Origin: Bog-257 sp963846715
GTDB lineage: Bacteria; Acidobacteriota; Terriglobia; Terriglobales; Acidobacteriaceae
Length of the DNA stretch: 64,000 bases
NCBI GenBank assembly: GCA_963846715.1
Contig: CAWJXA010000001.1
Location: 558,001-622,000 of the forward strand
Reading direction: 5' to 3'
In this document: positions 53,453-60,851 of the stretch, in pieces
How positions within the stretch are numbered: position 1 is the stretch's first letter
How the letters are laid out: every line of letters begins with the position of its first letter
Position numbers and translations under genes: made by a program
Notes under the pieces: model-generated
Told to the model about the DNA's origin: nothing
The model's input: the letters and a program-made list of their open reading frames with translations, nothing else
The model's database searches: none

Positions 53453-54000
53453 AATGGGAACTGGCTTTTCCCGCTGTTATGTTGTTCGCTGCCATGATCA
53501 CGGTGAGCCGCGCTTCTGCGCAGGAGCCGGCAGCTCCCACCGGAACCGCGCCGCTGCACACCCGTACCGAATTCAGCTTTACCGTCGACGCGCCGTTCGA
53601 CCAGGTCATGCCGCTGTTCGGCGCGAACGAAGAGCGCAAATGGTCGGCGGGATGGAATCCGCAATTCGTCTACCCGATGCCTGCCCACGATCGACCGGGC
53701 ATGGTCTTCACCGTCGCGCACGGACAGTTCACCAGTTCGTGGGTCAACACGGCCTTCGATCTCGCGGCTGGACATGTTCAGTATGCGTACGTCCTGAACG
53801 ACGCCATGGCCGTGCTCATCGACATTCATGCCACCCGACAGGACGCGAACCATACCGCGGTCACCGTGGTTTACGAACGCACGGCGTTAATGGCCGAGGC
53901 CAACGAACACGTCCAGCATTTCGCGAAAGGTGACGCCGGAGCAGGCAAGGAGTGGGGCGACGCCATGAATGCCTATTTCGCCAAGAAAGCTGCGAAATAG
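53449..54000 (+). CDS. secreted SRPBCC-fold protein
   Basis: The ATG overlaps the stop of the upstream gene by 4 bases. The 183-residue product has a signal peptide (AVMLFAAMITVSRASAQ) and an SRPBCC-like body: HTRTEFSFTVDAPFDQVMPL, KWSAGWNPQFVYPMP, GMVFTVAHGQFTSSWVNTAF, HVQYAYVLNDAMAVLIDIHA and TAVTVVYERTALM. The fold makes a hydrophobic ligand pocket. A secreted form coupled to an RHH-like gene is unusual. Function unknown. Confidence 0.78.
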   Translation: MKWELAFPAVMLFAAMITVSRASAQEPAAPTGTAPLHTRTEFSFTVDAPFDQVMPLFGANEERKWSAGWNPQFVYPMPAHDRPGMVFTVAHGQFTSSWVNTAFDLAAGHVQYAYVLNDAMAVLIDIHATRQDANHTAVTVVYERTALMAEANEHVQHFAKGDAGAGKEWGDAMNAYFAKKAAK

Positions 54001-54040
54001 CGACGCTGAAGCGACTCAAGGAACGGTGGGTATGAATACT

Positions 54041-54090
54041 CAGTTTCGTTTTCGCCTGTGGAGTAGAACGCGCGGAGATCGAGCTCCGTA
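54041..54090 (+). repeat. 50-bp dispersed repeat, copy 2
   Basis: This matches the reverse complement of 5861-5910 at 48 of 50 positions. It is followed by a palindrome-rich stretch (AGGACGGAGCGAAGCGGAGTCCT-type, 54112-54137) and lies in the 223-bp gap between two convergent genes. Confidence 0.75.
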
Positions 54091-54223
54091 GGAGCGGAAG
54101 CGCAGTTAGCCCAGGACGGAGCGAAGCGGAGTCCTGGGTGGGGTCGGAAAAGAGAGATCGAGTCCCTTCAGGGACGGCACGGCTCTTCCACACCCTTTCG
54201 TGTCCGCACCACCAGCGAATACG

Positions 54224-55057
54224 TCAGCGATTCCCATCGACAGAGTCAGGTAGATCGAGACGGAAGTTGAGGACATGACGACTCCCATCCGGCTGCGTCG
54301 ACAGGTCTTTCCAACTTATCCCCGGGGGCAGAGAGGCTGCGTTATCACGAAGGAACTGCTCCGGAATCCGAGGATCATAGATCTGCCCCTCATACTGCTT
54401 CCAGCTCGCGAGTAATTTCGCGCCCGCACCTGGCTGTGGCTCCTCGCCGTCCAATACCAATCCGCCTATGCGGAACTGGGCGCCCTCATCGACATCGACG
54501 GTCAGCGAAATCGTACGTGCAACACGGTCGGCCTTCGTGTCCGGCACCGGAGTGAAGTTTACATATCCTTTGCCATTGTAGAGTTTCCTCAATGCCTCCA
54601 GGCCCTGTCGGATCGTTTCAGTATTGAAGATGTCCCCATCCGCAATGCGAAACTCCGCCCGCAACTGCTCAGCCGGAAATGCTTTCTCACCCGTAAATGA
54701 GATTTCTTTCAGGCGGTATTGCTCGCCTTGGTTGACCGAAAGGGTTATATCGATGATTTCTTGCTGCGGAGTTTCCGTTACCACCGCGATCGACGGGTCG
54801 CTTACTTTGGCTTGAAAGTATCCATGGGTCTGTAAGCCATAGCGCACTCGCTCGGCAATTTCCTCCGGATAGGCGTGTTTATACACGCGGCCCTGAATGT
54901 TATGAATGATCTGCTGCTGGATGTTCGATGGCAACGCCTCTGGTGAGGCGTTCAGTCTTAGAGTGCGGACCGTGATCTCCGGCTCAGCAGGGGCCGTCTG
55001 TGCTCCACAGCACGTTGTAAAAAGGAAAAGGCAGAGGAGGAGAGTAGTCCTGCGCAT
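54224..55057 (-). CDS. POTRA-domain secreted protein
   Basis: The ATG at 55057 has GGAGG 5 bases before it (a GTG at 55063 is less likely) and gives 277 residues. After the signal peptide (LLLCLFLFTTCCGAQ) come two to three POTRA domains: QQQIIHNIQGRVYKHAYPEE, GYFQAKVSDPSIAV, YRLKEISFTGEKAFPAEQLR, EALRKLYNGKGYVNFTPVP and FRIGGLVLDGEEPQPGAG. POTRA domains normally sit before a BamA/TamA barrel; here the barrel is absent, so it may be a periplasmic accessory protein. It begins 18 bases after recR in the same direction, likely in the same operon. Confidence 0.85.
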   Translation of the reverse strand: MRRTTLLLCLFLFTTCCGAQTAPAEPEITVRTLRLNASPEALPSNIQQQIIHNIQGRVYKHAYPEEIAERVRYGLQTHGYFQAKVSDPSIAVVTETPQQEIIDITLSVNQGEQYRLKEISFTGEKAFPAEQLRAEFRIADGDIFNTETIRQGLEALRKLYNGKGYVNFTPVPDTKADRVARTISLTVDVDEGAQFRIGGLVLDGEEPQPGAGAKLLASWKQYEGQIYDPRIPEQFLRDNAASLPPGISWKDLSTQPDGSRHVLNFRLDLPDSVDGNR

Positions 55058-55075
55058 AGCCACCTCCGCTGGCGA

Positions 55076-55676
55076 TTATAGCTCGCGCCGACCTTCCATC
55101 GCCTTCTGCATGGTAACTTCGTCAGCGTATTCGATGTCGCTGCCGACCGGAACTCCGGTAGCAATCCGGGTGACTTTCACCGGCGCCGACTTGAACAACC
55201 GCGAAAGATACGTGGCCGTGGCCTCACCTTCGACCGTGGGATTGGTCGCCACAATCAACTCGTCCACATCTCCCGACTCAACTCGCTTCACCAGATTGCT
55301 TATGCGCAACTGTTCCGGACCGACGCCATGCAGTGGCGACAGCGCGCCATGCAACACGTGATAAACGCCGTTGTAGTGGCGCGTCTTCTCCACGGCAGCG
55401 ATGTTGGTCGGCTCCTCCACGACGCAAACCAGTCGCAGGTTGCGGGTGGCGCTGGTGCAGTACGTGCAGGGATCGACGTCGGTAATGTTGTTGCAGATGG
55501 AGCACAGACGCAGGCTGGCCTTCACCTCGCGAATGGCATCAGCCAGCAACTGCGCGTCTTCATCGCTGGCGCGCAGAATATGAAACGCGAAGCGCTGCGC
55601 CGTCTTGCCGCCCACGCCGGGCAGCTTCTTCGAGTTCATCAATCAGTCGAACCATCGGTTCGGCAAATCTCGACAC
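55076..55676 (-). CDS. recR: recombination mediator RecR, frame broken once near its start
   Basis: The intact frame begins only at an ATG (55642) and gives 188 residues, but the family is about 199. A GTG at 55676 with GGAGG 7 bases upstream reads SRFAEPMVRLIDEL, which continues into KKLPGVGGKTAQRFAFHIL if one extra base near 55628 is removed. That gives 199 residues, the normal RecR length. The rest is typical: helix-hairpin-helix LPGVGGKTAQ, zinc finger CSICNNITDVDPCTYC, and Toprim domain (VCVVEEPTNIAAVE, LIVATNPTVEGEATATYL). RecR loads RecA at gaps together with RecF/RecO. The gene lies in the conserved block dnaX-ybaB-recR. Confidence 0.95.
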
Positions 55677-55718
55677 TACCCGGCCTCCGTCACGTAAGGT
55701 ATACCGCCATCAAGTTTC

Positions 55719-55870
55719 TTCACCACAGAGGCACGGGGACACAGAATATCTTTCTTGCCAACCTTACCAACGAGTCTTGCCAACGAGGGCGTCGCGTTCG
55801 AGAAAAGAAAGAGGTCGGCTTCCATCCTTTATTTCCTTGCTCTCTGTGTCCTCTGTGCCTCTGTGGTGAA
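55719..55870. repeat. CACAGAGG-type inverted pair enclosing about 95 bases
   Basis: The left arm (55719-55745, TTCACCACAGAGGCACGGGG start) and the right arm (55841-55870, reverse-complement TTCACCACAGAGGCACAGAGG) face each other between recR and ybaB. The segment has no coding frame. Single or half copies occur at 7043-7071 and 63055-63130. Confidence 0.75.
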
Positions 55871-55878
55871 AACAATTC

Positions 55879-56184
55879 TCACATTCCCGGCAGTCCCATT
55901 CCCCCGAACATCCCGCCCAGGCTGGATTTCAGCGCCTCATCCACTTTCTGTGAGGCCTGATTCACAGCGGCAGTCACCAGGTCCTGCAGCATTTCGATAT
56001 CACCCGACTTCACCACCTCGGGCTCAATCGTCACGCTCAACAGCTGCTTCTGGCCGTTCATTTTCACCGTCACGCTGCCGCCGCCGGACGAAGCGTCAAT
56101 GACCACTTGCTGCATTTTTTCCTGCAGCTTTTCTGCCTGTTGCCGTGCTTGCGCCAGCATCTCCTGCAAATTGAATCCACCCAT
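55879..56184 (-). CDS. ybaB: YbaB/EbfC-family nucleoid-associated protein
   Basis: The 101-residue protein, with GAGGT before its ATG, has the family pattern: NLQEMLAQARQQAEKLQEKM at the start, SVTVKMNGQKQLLSVTIEPE in the middle and LVTAAVNQASQKVDEALKSS near the end, with a Gly/Met-rich tail. YbaB proteins form dimers that bind DNA as tweezers and are nearly always encoded between dnaX and recR, as here. Confidence 0.95.
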   Translation of the reverse strand: MGGFNLQEMLAQARQQAEKLQEKMQQVVIDASSGGGSVTVKMNGQKQLLSVTIEPEVVKSGDIEMLQDLVTAAVNQASQKVDEALKSSLGGMFGGMGLPGM

Positions 56185-56217
56185 AAGACCTCGAATTGCG
56201 ACGGTAATGGTGAAGGA

Positions 56218-56317
56218 AGTGGTTAGTGGTTAGTTAGCTTCTCTCCGTATCCACTTACCGACCCGTATTGCTGTGATCTCTCCACTACGATCCACTAACC
56301 ACTATCCACTATCCACT
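56218..56317. repeat. short inverted pair of GTGGTTAGT repeats over the dnaX 3' end
   Basis: AGTGGTTAGTGGTTAG (56218-56233) faces CCACTAACCACTATCCACT (56292-56310). It forms a long hairpin between dnaX and ybaB and includes the dnaX stop codon. It may act as a partial terminator. Confidence 0.5.
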
Positions 56318-58176
56318 GCCCTTGTGGTCGATGACAGTACGAATCTCGGCGCCAAACTTTTCCTGCATGCGCTGCACAATGGGATCGGCCGCCGCCCGGC
56401 TGCGCGCTCCTGCTCCATTAGTGGGACGCGGTGCCGCTGGCTTCGACGCCACCTGCGTGCCTCCGCTCACCATTTTGAATCTGAAGCGGTCTACCCGTGG
56501 CCTTGTTCAGCGCCGCTTGAATCACGCGCTTCGGTTCCGCTCCCAGCGCCACATCGATGAGTACCTGTGACATCGCCACCGTAACTGAAACTTCCACTCC
56601 GCGCACCGACCACTCCGCTTCTTCCAGATTGTGCGCCAGCATCTGCTGCCCCGCATCTTCCAGCGCGGCCAATACTGCTTGGCGAGCGACATCCACAGAC
56701 ATTTCACTGTTGCCGGCTTGCGGAGCTGGCTCGGGATCGATGGCCACTGCTGTCCCAACTCCTGCTTCCATCACAGTGGATCCATTGCCGTCGGAGATCT
56801 CCGGGAACGCCGGTTTGCTTGATCTCTGAACAGGCGCCTCCGCTTTAGGTTCGCGCTTGCGATTGCGATCTGCCTCGAACGGAGACGGCCTCGCAAACGG
56901 CGACGCTGCTGGCGCTCGCGAAGATTGCGGCTCCGGCTCGCCGGCGGCCCGGGAACCTGCGCCTACTCGCGTAGCCGCTACAGTCGCAGGCCGCGAGCCC
57001 GCACCTCCCGTCCGCGACGCCGCTCCCAGTGCGCTTGTCTTCCCTGCTTCCCCGCTCAACAATTCCTCCAACGGCAACAGACGCTGGGCGTGCACCAGCT
57101 TCAGCAGTCCGAGTTCCAGATGGAAGCGCTGCTCCTGCTTGTAGCCCAGATCGCTGTGCGTGCGCAGCATGATCTGCATGAAGCGCGCCAGGTCTTCCTC
57201 GCTGAAGCGTTCCGCCACCCGTGCGACTCGGGCACGTTCGTCCGTCGAAATCTGCAGCACCGGGGAATCGCTTCCCGCCACCTTGGCCACCATCACGTTC
57301 CGCAGGAAGCGCAACATCTGCCGCGCAAAGTGCTGCGCGCTCTGTCCTTCCACCAGCAGACGGTCGATGGCCCGCAACACATCCGCGCTGGAGTTGCGCG
57401 CGACTGCGTCCATCACGTCTTCCAGCACATCGGACGACAACCGTTCCCACCAGCCCGCGCACCACGTCGCCACTCAGCGTGGTTCCGCAGCAAGCGATGG
57501 CCTGGTCCATAATGCTGAGCGCGTCGCGCATGGAGCCGTCGCCCACCTCCGCCAGCATGGCCAGCGCATTGTCATCGTATGCAATGCCTTCCTGCTTGGC
57601 AATGTCGCGCAGTTGCTGCACAATGTCGTCGAAGCGCACCGCGTGAAAGCTGAAGTGCTGGCAACGCGAGCGGATGGTCTGCGGAATGTCCTCCGGCTGG
57701 GTCGTCGCCATCATGAAAATGATGTGGCTGGGCGGCTCTTCCAGCGTTTTCAGCAGCGCGTTGAACGCGGCGTCGGTGATCTGGTGCGCCTCGTCGAGAA
57801 TGTAAATCTTGAAGCGGTCGCGCGCCGGACGATAACGCGCCGCTTCGCGCAGCTCGCGAATCTCGTCAATACCGCGATTGGTGGCCGCATCAATCTCGAT
57901 CACGTCCACCGAGTTGCCCGCGCGGATCTCGACACACGAATCGCAAACTCCGCACGGCTCGGGCACAGGATGGTCCTTCGAGCGGCAATTAAGCGCCATC
58001 GCCAAAATGCGCGCGATAGTCGTCTTGCCGATGCCGCGATGGCCACTAAAAATGTAGCCGTGGGCGATGCGGCCTTGCTCGATGGCATTCTTCAGCGTGC
58101 GGGTGACATGCTCCTGCCCGATCACCTCGGAGAACTTTTGGGGACGGTATTTGCGCGCCAGAACCTGATAACTCAT
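56309..58176 (-). CDS. dnaX: DNA polymerase III subunit gamma/tau, frame broken twice
   Basis: The gene should encode about 621 residues. From ATG 58176 it has MSYQVLARKYRPQKFSEVIG, Walker A GHRGIGKTT, zinc motif CGVCDSC (with an upstream C), LDEAHQIT and SRCQHFSFH. After GLVGTV near 57438 one extra base throws the frame; in the next frame SSDVLEDVMDAVARNS and LLKLVHAQRLLPLEELLSG continue domain III. A second extra base near 56485 hides the C-terminus, which then reads PLRFKMVSGGTQVASK and VQRMQEKFGAEIRTVIDHKG to a stop at 56309. Neither break lies at an A6G slippery site, so programmed frameshifting is unlikely. The protein loads the clamp and holds the replisome together. Confidence 0.93.
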
Positions 58177-58226
58177 GGAAGGGGAAAACTTGATTATACA
58201 GTCCGGCGCGCATGGGGAGGGCGGGG

Positions 58227-58266
58227 CTTCTATGCTTACTTCTATACTTACTTCTATGCTTACTTC
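58227..58266 (+). repeat. 12-bp tandem repeat, about 3.3 units
   Basis: CTTCTATGCTTA is repeated three times with one substitution (CTTCTATACTTA), followed by a partial unit. It lies 50 bases upstream of dnaX. Confidence 0.75.
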
Positions 58267-58310
58267 AGCCCGTCATCGTTGAGGCAGTCAGGTAGCACGG
58301 GATTGACGTG

Positions 58311-58345
58311 TACGGGTAGTGCGGCGCTTCAGCGCCGCGTCAAGA
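58311..58345 (+). repeat. short palindromic repeat GCGGCGCTTCAGCGCCGC
   Basis: The palindrome with the flanks GGGTAGT and GTCAAG matches the interior of the 240-bp elements (for example 50293-50325) and a diverged copy near 5345-5372, so it can occur alone. Confidence 0.7.
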
Positions 58346-58452
58346 CATCATTAAGACTCTGCCGAGCCGGCTTCAGCCGGCGGCACAGAAAAACACCCTA
58401 ATCCACCGCCCCGTTGCGTCCGGCGACGTTTTTCCGATAGTGTGTTCACCAT

Positions 58453-58743
58453 ATGAAACCGTCCGAAGCACTTGTAAGGCACCATGCGGAGTTGCGGCAA
58501 CTCGTCAGCCGCTACGGCCTCCCGCACCCGCGCGTCTTTGGATCGGTTTTGAGCGGCACCGACACGGATGACAGCGATCTTGATTTGCTGGTTGACCCTG
58601 CGGAATCCACCAGCCTCCTTACGATTGCCGGATTGAAAATTGACGCTGAGCAGTTGCTGGGAGTGCCGGTATCGGTGTTAACCCCGAATGGATTGCCGCC
58701 GAATTTTCGCAATAAGGTATTGCAACGGGCCCAGCCTCTATGA
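58453..58743 (+). CDS. minimal nucleotidyltransferase (MNT/MntA-like)
   Basis: The 96-residue protein shows the nucleotidyltransferase signature GSVLSGTDTDDSDLDLLVD (GSx..SDxD) near residues 30-48, then LTIAGLKIDAEQLLGVPVSV. Proteins of this size are the MNT half of HEPN-MNT toxin-antitoxin pairs, where they AMPylate the HEPN RNase. No HEPN gene lies on either side; a DUF433 gene follows 61 bases downstream. It may be an orphan antitoxin. There is no clear ribosome binding site. Confidence 0.85.
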   Translation: MKPSEALVRHHAELRQLVSRYGLPHPRVFGSVLSGTDTDDSDLDLLVDPAESTSLLTIAGLKIDAEQLLGVPVSVLTPNGLPPNFRNKVLQRAQPL

Positions 58744-58804
58744 AGCACCCCCAACAGGTGACGGCGACGACGAATCGTGGTAGAAAGCAGGAAGGACAAA
58801 GAAC

Positions 58805-59080
58805 ATGGCAACTCTCGATTGGTCCAAATGTCCTGCCGTTGAAAGCGTTCCCGGCAAGGTAAGCGGTGCATGGGTGTTTAAGGACACCCGTATGCCGGTT
58901 TCTACCGTTTTCGAGAACCTTGAATCCGGGGCGACCATCGACGAAATCATGGAATGGTTCGACGTGACACGAGAACAAATCGTCGCGGTGCTGGAGTTTG
59001 CGGCCCGCAGTCTCGACCCGCCGAATCTGCCCTCTCACGAACGCGGTTTGGTGACGCCGGTCGATGCGCATTCTGTTTGA
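58805..59080 (+). CDS. DUF433 antitoxin-like protein
   Basis: The 91-residue protein, after AAGGAC, has the DUF433 winged-helix pattern: CPAVESVPGKVSGAWVFKDT, RMPVSTVFENLESGATIDEI and WFDVTREQIVAVLEFAARSL. DUF433 proteins are usually paired with a PIN-like DUF5615 toxin whose start overlaps their end. Here the overlap exists (ATG at 59064), but the toxin frame stops after 30 residues. Confidence 0.88.
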   Translation: MATLDWSKCPAVESVPGKVSGAWVFKDTRMPVSTVFENLESGATIDEIMEWFDVTREQIVAVLEFAARSLDPPNLPSHERGLVTPVDAHSV

Positions 59081-59156
59081 CCACGGCACGCCCGCGCCGC
59101 TCATTCCGTTTCTCGCCGGCCACACTGTCACCAAAGCCAAGGACGCCGGGTGGTAG
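59064..59156 (+). pseudogene. truncated DUF5615 PIN-like toxin
   Basis: From ATG 59064, inside the end of the DUF433 gene, the frame reads MRILFDHGTPAPLIPFLAGH and TVTKAKDAGW before TAG at 59154-59156. MRILFDxGTPxPL is the usual start of DUF5615 proteins, which have about 110-120 residues; the acidic residues of the later active site are absent here. No continuation is found in other frames because the next gene starts 9 bases later, so the rest was deleted. Confidence 0.75.
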
Positions 59157-59165
59157 TTTCGGGAG

Positions 59166-59915
59166 ATGATCCCAGTGAAACGCTTTAAGGTAGTATCTAT
59201 CGCTCTGTTTCTTTTACTACTGGTGTTCGGAAGGGCAACAACATGCGCACAGTCTACAGCTAACGCAAAGCGCCCAGAACGCCACGCCCTACCCGAACCA
59301 AAGCCACCTTTGCCGATAACAAAGCACATGAAGCCGCCAGGGCCGTATACCGATGACGACTTCTTGGTTGGCGACTACGCCGAGGACTATTGCTGCGGAA
59401 CGCTTTCTTCAACACACCTGTCCCCACCAGCGGGTTCTATTCGGCGCACTGGCCTCACTATTAAGGGCAGAGGCGTGGTGACGTCTATAACGCCTGTCCA
59501 GCTTGATGGTTGGTCTGCGGTTGTCGGTATCGCTGGCAAGCGTCAACACCAGCCTATAATTTGCACGTTCGAAAGCCGAGGAGGTCCAAGCGACATTTCT
59601 TCCTTTATCCTCAACGGAGTGAAGGTAGGCGACACCGTTGTCGTGCATGGAGCAGGCCTCAACGAAGATGCGCCGCTGAATGCGTCGGAGATGCAGGAAA
59701 GGGCAATGGCAAAGCAATTAAGCGGATCTACACCCCAATTCCGATGCAGGCTGACTAACCTGTCAGACCCGAACCTTCACATAGATCGTTATGGCTCGTC
59801 CCGATACGACTGGGATCCGCGTTGTCAATGGAATGATGGTAGCCCTGGGTGGCACCCACGTCCTCCACAGGGTTCGGCCTTAGACAAATACTGTAGCGTG
59901 ACGGAGCGAAACTGA
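59166..59915 (+). CDS. secreted protein of unknown function
   Basis: The 249-residue protein has a signal peptide (VVSIALFLLLLVFGRATTCA). GGGAG touches the ATG at 59166; a GTG at 59175 has better spacing to it. A Pro-rich linker (HALPEPKPPLPITKHMKPPG) precedes a domain with GRGVVTSITPVQLDGWSAVV, IICTFESRGG and ILNGVKVGDTVVVHGAGLNE, resembling the OB-fold tRNA_anti-like domain. A third part has Cys and Trp residues (RYDWDPRCQWNDGSPGWHP). No family name can be given with certainty. It follows directly on the truncated toxin, so the deletion may have brought it here. Confidence 0.72.
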   Translation: MIPVKRFKVVSIALFLLLLVFGRATTCAQSTANAKRPERHALPEPKPPLPITKHMKPPGPYTDDDFLVGDYAEDYCCGTLSSTHLSPPAGSIRRTGLTIKGRGVVTSITPVQLDGWSAVVGIAGKRQHQPIICTFESRGGPSDISSFILNGVKVGDTVVVHGAGLNEDAPLNASEMQERAMAKQLSGSTPQFRCRLTNLSDPNLHIDRYGSSRYDWDPRCQWNDGSPGWHPRPPQGSALDKYCSVTERN

Positions 59916-59930
59916 ACCACTTTCTCAAAC

Positions 59931-60356
59931 TCATTCATGGCCCGTTTTCTTTCCAGGTTTCTTGCGAGACTTCAGCATCTTTGCAATTTGTTCAGCCGTC
60001 ACAACCTTTTGTACATCCTCAGCATGGCCTTCTATTTTGAAGGCCCCACATTGCAACTTAAATTTTCGGTCCTTGCGGTTTTCTAAAAAGGCTTGGATCA
60101 GTTTGCGGAGCTGGACAATGACTACAGGGCCGAGAGTAGTGGCTAGCAGGGTAAATTCCCCAACGCTCCACCCCCCTCCACCTACTGCATCCTGCGTGAA
60201 CCATCTGCTAGAAACCTTTATTCCCTGCGACCTCAGCGCCTGGGCAAAACCCTCAAGTTCCTTCTGATACTCCGGCCCGGATAATGGCGGGTCGTCCGGC
60301 GCACGTATGAGGATTAATCGCAACTCTGGGTTAGGTTCGATGATTTCAGCTTCCAT
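59931..60356 (-). CDS. EACC1-like protein (possible conflict-system component)
   Basis: The 141-residue protein has an N-terminal strand-helix part (ELRLILIRAPDDPPLSGPEY), a Gly-rich turn (DAVGGGGWSVGEF), one hydrophobic helix (LLATTLGPVVIVQLRKLIQA), an Arg/Lys-rich tract (ENRKDRKFK) and the closing LQCGAFKIEGHAEDVQKVVT. This order resembles EACC1, the effector-associated constant component of NTP-dependent conflict systems, which has a similar glycine turn, hydrophobic helix and basic segment. No NTPase or effector gene is next to it. The assignment is tentative. Confidence 0.6.
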   Translation of the reverse strand: MEAEIIEPNPELRLILIRAPDDPPLSGPEYQKELEGFAQALRSQGIKVSSRWFTQDAVGGGGWSVGEFTLLATTLGPVVIVQLRKLIQAFLENRKDRKFKLQCGAFKIEGHAEDVQKVVTAEQIAKMLKSRKKPGKKTGHE

Positions 60357-60420
60357 GCAACGCCCCTACCACAACACCCCCGAATTTAGGCAACATAACG
60401 CCCTTTACTTAAGTAACCGG

Positions 60421-60669
60421 TCAGGTTGGGTCCCAATTGAGCAGACTTTTCAACGCTTGCAATGCCGCCTCTGGCGTCGGCGAAGTTCGATTCTGCTCGT
60501 ATGTAAAGACATCGCCTTTTCTCGATAACCGATATTGATATGCACCCACAATTTTCGCCTCAAGGTGCTCCGGCAGACCGATAACAGGGATGTTCATAGG
60601 TTTGCCTGTCACGATATTTTTCGATTCAGGCTTACCGAGTCCGACCTTTTCAACGTCTTCGCGTTTCAT
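60421..60669 (-). CDS. small protein of unknown function upstream of the EACC1-like gene
   Basis: The ATG at 60669 has GAAGG 3 bases before it and yields 82 residues (KREDVEKVGLGKPESKN, IPVIGLPEHLEAKIVGAY, RLSRKGDVFTYEQNRT, SPTPEAALQALKSLLNWDPT). It looks like a compact alpha-beta protein. The frame is open further upstream without a start signal. It ends 64 bases before the EACC1-like gene in the same direction; the two probably form an operon. No family recognised. Confidence 0.6.
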   Translation of the reverse strand: MKREDVEKVGLGKPESKNIVTGKPMNIPVIGLPEHLEAKIVGAYQYRLSRKGDVFTYEQNRTSPTPEAALQALKSLLNWDPT

Positions 60670-60851
60670 ACGCCTTCGTCCCCTGTTAAAGAAACTGTGA
60701 TTGCTTCTCTTTAATTCTCGTGCAGGTAGTCTTTCTTTGCAACGGCTATGCCCGCGTCTCCGCCGAGGACCCAAGATTCGAGAAAGCCCGCGGGCCTGAA
60801 AGACCGCTCTATAGACATTCTCTCTCACGGCCCGCAAAGCCCGCGTTGGCC

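Noticed and set aside
57430..57445. Programmed frameshift in dnaX
   Set aside because: There is no A6G-type slippery run at the break; the bases read GGTTGTCGTCC. An indel is the simpler explanation.
58227..58266. Tandem repeat as part of a coding frame
   Set aside because: A long plus-strand frame (57160-58401) runs through it as alternating Tyr/Phe/Ala, but that frame is antisense to dnaX and has no start signal.
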